NCBI RefSeq assembly: GCF_023221595.1
Contig: NZ_CP096563.1
Coordinates: 2,090,501-2,154,500 of the forward strand
Source of the DNA: Rhodococcus qingshengii JCM 15477
Lineage (GTDB): Bacteria > Actinomycetota > Actinomycetes > Mycobacteriales > Mycobacteriaceae
Direction: 5' to 3'
DNA length: 64,000 nt
How positions within the stretch are numbered: position 1 is the first letter of the stretch; each line of letters begins with the position of its first letter. Under the pieces are notes generated by a model. That model saw only the letters and a program-made list of their open reading frames with translations. It was not told the origin of the DNA and did not search any database. A program made the position numbers and the translations under genes. Below, piece by piece: positions 62,931-64,000 of the stretch.

Positions 62931-63701
62931 ATGTCCGATCTTCTCGCGAACAAAGTTGCAATTGTCACCGGCGCAGGTGCCGGAATCGGCGCCGCCATTG
63001 CCCGGGCGTTCGGGGCGGAGGGCGCGAGGGTCGTGGTCTCCGACATCAACGGTGGCGCAGCACAGGCAGTGGCGGACTCGATCGACGGAGCTATCGCTGT
63101 CACCACTGATGTCACCGACGAACAGCAGGTCAAGGATCTCGTCGCCAGAGCGGTCGAAGAGTTCGGCGGACTGAACGTCGTAGTACCCAACGCCGGTATC
63201 GCCACCACGACCCCGCTGATCGAGACCTCGTTCGAGGACTGGCGGAAAGTGATGTCGGTCAACCTCGATGGAGTGTTCTTGACAGTGCGTCATTCGCTGC
63301 CCGCTCTCGTCGCATCCGGTGGCGGTTCGATCGTGAACATCTCGTCGATCTCGTCGACCACCGGCTCGCCTTTGATCGGCAGCTATGCCGCAGCCAAAGC
63401 AGCAGTTCGCAATCTCACCGAAACCCTGTCAGCCGAACTTCGCTTCCACGGAATCCGCGCGAATGCATTGCTGCCCGGATTCATCGATACCGACCTGGTC
63501 AAGAGTCACCAGCAGGATTTCGAGAATGCCCTCGGCCTCGAGTCCGGGGGATTCGACGACCTGATGGTCACGAAGCAGACGCGCTACGGCCGGACCGAGG
63601 AAGTTGCCGCCGCCGCAGTGTTCTTTGCGAGCGACCAGTCGTCGTGGTGCAACGGCAGCAGCCTGGTTCTCGACGGAGGGTTCACCGCTTCCCTCCTCTG
63701 A
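62931..63701 (+). CDS. Short-chain dehydrogenase/reductase
   Basis: 256 residues from ATG 62931, after GAAGGGGA. Classical SDR: VTGAGAGIGAAIARAFGAEG (coenzyme loop), VVVPNAGIA, NISSISS and YAAAKAAVRN (Tyr-x3-Lys), and VLDGGFTA at the end. An alcohol or ketone is the substrate; the coenzyme could be NAD. Part of an operon with the EthD-like protein and an alcohol dehydrogenase. Confidence 0.9.
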   Translation: MSDLLANKVAIVTGAGAGIGAAIARAFGAEGARVVVSDINGGAAQAVADSIDGAIAVTTDVTDEQQVKDLVARAVEEFGGLNVVVPNAGIATTTPLIETSFEDWRKVMSVNLDGVFLTVRHSLPALVASGGGSIVNISSISSTTGSPLIGSYAAAKAAVRNLTETLSAELRFHGIRANALLPGFIDTDLVKSHQQDFENALGLESGGFDDLMVTKQTRYGRTEEVAAAAVFFASDQSSWCNGSSLVLDGGFTASLL

Positions 63702-63757
63702 GCAGCAGAACCCTTTCCGAACGTCACCCGATCACCATTCGTGCGAGGATCCACACC

Positions 63758-64000
63758 ATGACCAACCGCGCCGTGTACGTACTCCCGCCTGGAGGATTGA
63801 ACAACCTCGAATCGAGGACGATCGAGACCCCGGGCCCGGGTGCGGGTGAGGTGACGATCGCGATCCACGCGAATTCGCTCAACCACCATGACTACCTCGT
63901 GGCGACCGGAGAGATAGCAACCGACGGTCCGCGGATCCTGTTGTCCGATGCTGCCGGGGAGGTCGTTGCGGTCGGAGACGGCGTAACGCAGTTCAGCGTC
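63758..64000 (+). CDS. MDR-family alcohol dehydrogenase/quinone oxidoreductase, 5' part
   Basis: Starts at ATG 63758 and runs off the window; 81 residues are visible: MTNRAVYVLPPGGLNNLE, then GPGAGEVTIAIHANSLNHHDYLVATG and ILLSDAAGEVVAVGDGVTQF. The pattern is the N-terminal domain of zinc-dependent or quinone-type medium-chain dehydrogenases (SLNHHD and GEVVAVG). It continues the same operon as the SDR gene, 56 bases upstream. Confidence 0.85.
   Translation, partial: MTNRAVYVLPPGGLNNLESRTIETPGPGAGEVTIAIHANSLNHHDYLVATGEIATDGPRILLSDAAGEVVAVGDGVTQFSV

Overview
The window looks like a chromosomal segment of a mycolic-acid-containing actinomycete, most likely Rhodococcus and perhaps the R. erythropolis/qingshengii group. 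The grounds are high G+C, many GTG starts, GTGA/ATGA stop-start overlaps, Corynebacteriales-type LexA boxes, and gene content resembling one block of the mycobacterial chromosome (choD-like oxidase, guaA, imuA'-imuB, acrA1-like reductase, dnaE2). The species call is inference; no rRNA or tRNA gene was seen.

Layout. 1-7 kb: 3' end of a ChoD-like GMC oxidoreductase, two tandem secreted Ig-repeat proteins, and guaA with a probable leaderless start and an 18-bp-stem terminator. 7-11 kb: an envelope-stress module of EsrISR type, with a PspC-domain membrane protein plus a small membrane protein divergent from a PspC-domain histidine kinase and a LuxR-type regulator; the gap between them carries TCAGGG/CCCTGA dyads. 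11-17 kb: two MFS transporters and a wall-related set (VanY-like lipoprotein, PAP2 phosphatase, OmpR-type regulator, HAMP kinase). 17-21.5 kb: an HxlR regulator divergent from a methyltransferase/FAD-oxidase pair, then a Ser/Thr kinase. 21.6-24.2 kb: SOS-controlled imuA'-imuB. 24-33.7 kb: mixed accessory enzymes (three alpha/beta hydrolases, a Tat-exported sulfatase, an R2lox-type oxidase, an HD protein, a GlxA-type regulator, a sucrase/ferredoxin-like protein). 33.8-34.8 kb: a frameshifted gene. 34.8-42 kb: GNAT, an NQO-like flavoprotein with a TetR regulator, and a LysR / PLP dehydratase / N-acyl-D-amino-acid deacylase / MFS locus. 42-48 kb: three paralogous beta-lactamase-fold lipoproteins, two sharing a perfectly identical 309-bp tract, beside a NarL-type two-component system. 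48-53 kb: an AcrA1-like two-domain reductase, a 40-residue membrane peptide, an IS5-like remnant and an MMPL transporter. 53-57 kb: a cobalamin riboswitch followed by a complete ABC uptake operon and a FhuF-like 2Fe-2S protein. 57-64 kb: a PhoA-type alkaline phosphatase, dnaE2 under a perfect LexA box, and the start of a small oxidoreductase operon.

Much of the window concerns the cell envelope: three two-component systems, a receptor-less Ser/Thr kinase, wall hydrolases, lipoproteins, MMPL and Ig proteins. The second theme is SOS mutagenesis: ImuA', ImuB and DnaE2 sit in two transcription units about 35 kb apart, each with its own LexA site. The most unusual local features are an in-frame 18-bp repeat that multiplies the GTG start of an ABC ATPase gene, the 309-bp gene-conversion-like tract, the EsrISR-like intergenic dyads, and a FhuF-type iron-sulfur protein inside a B12-controlled operon.
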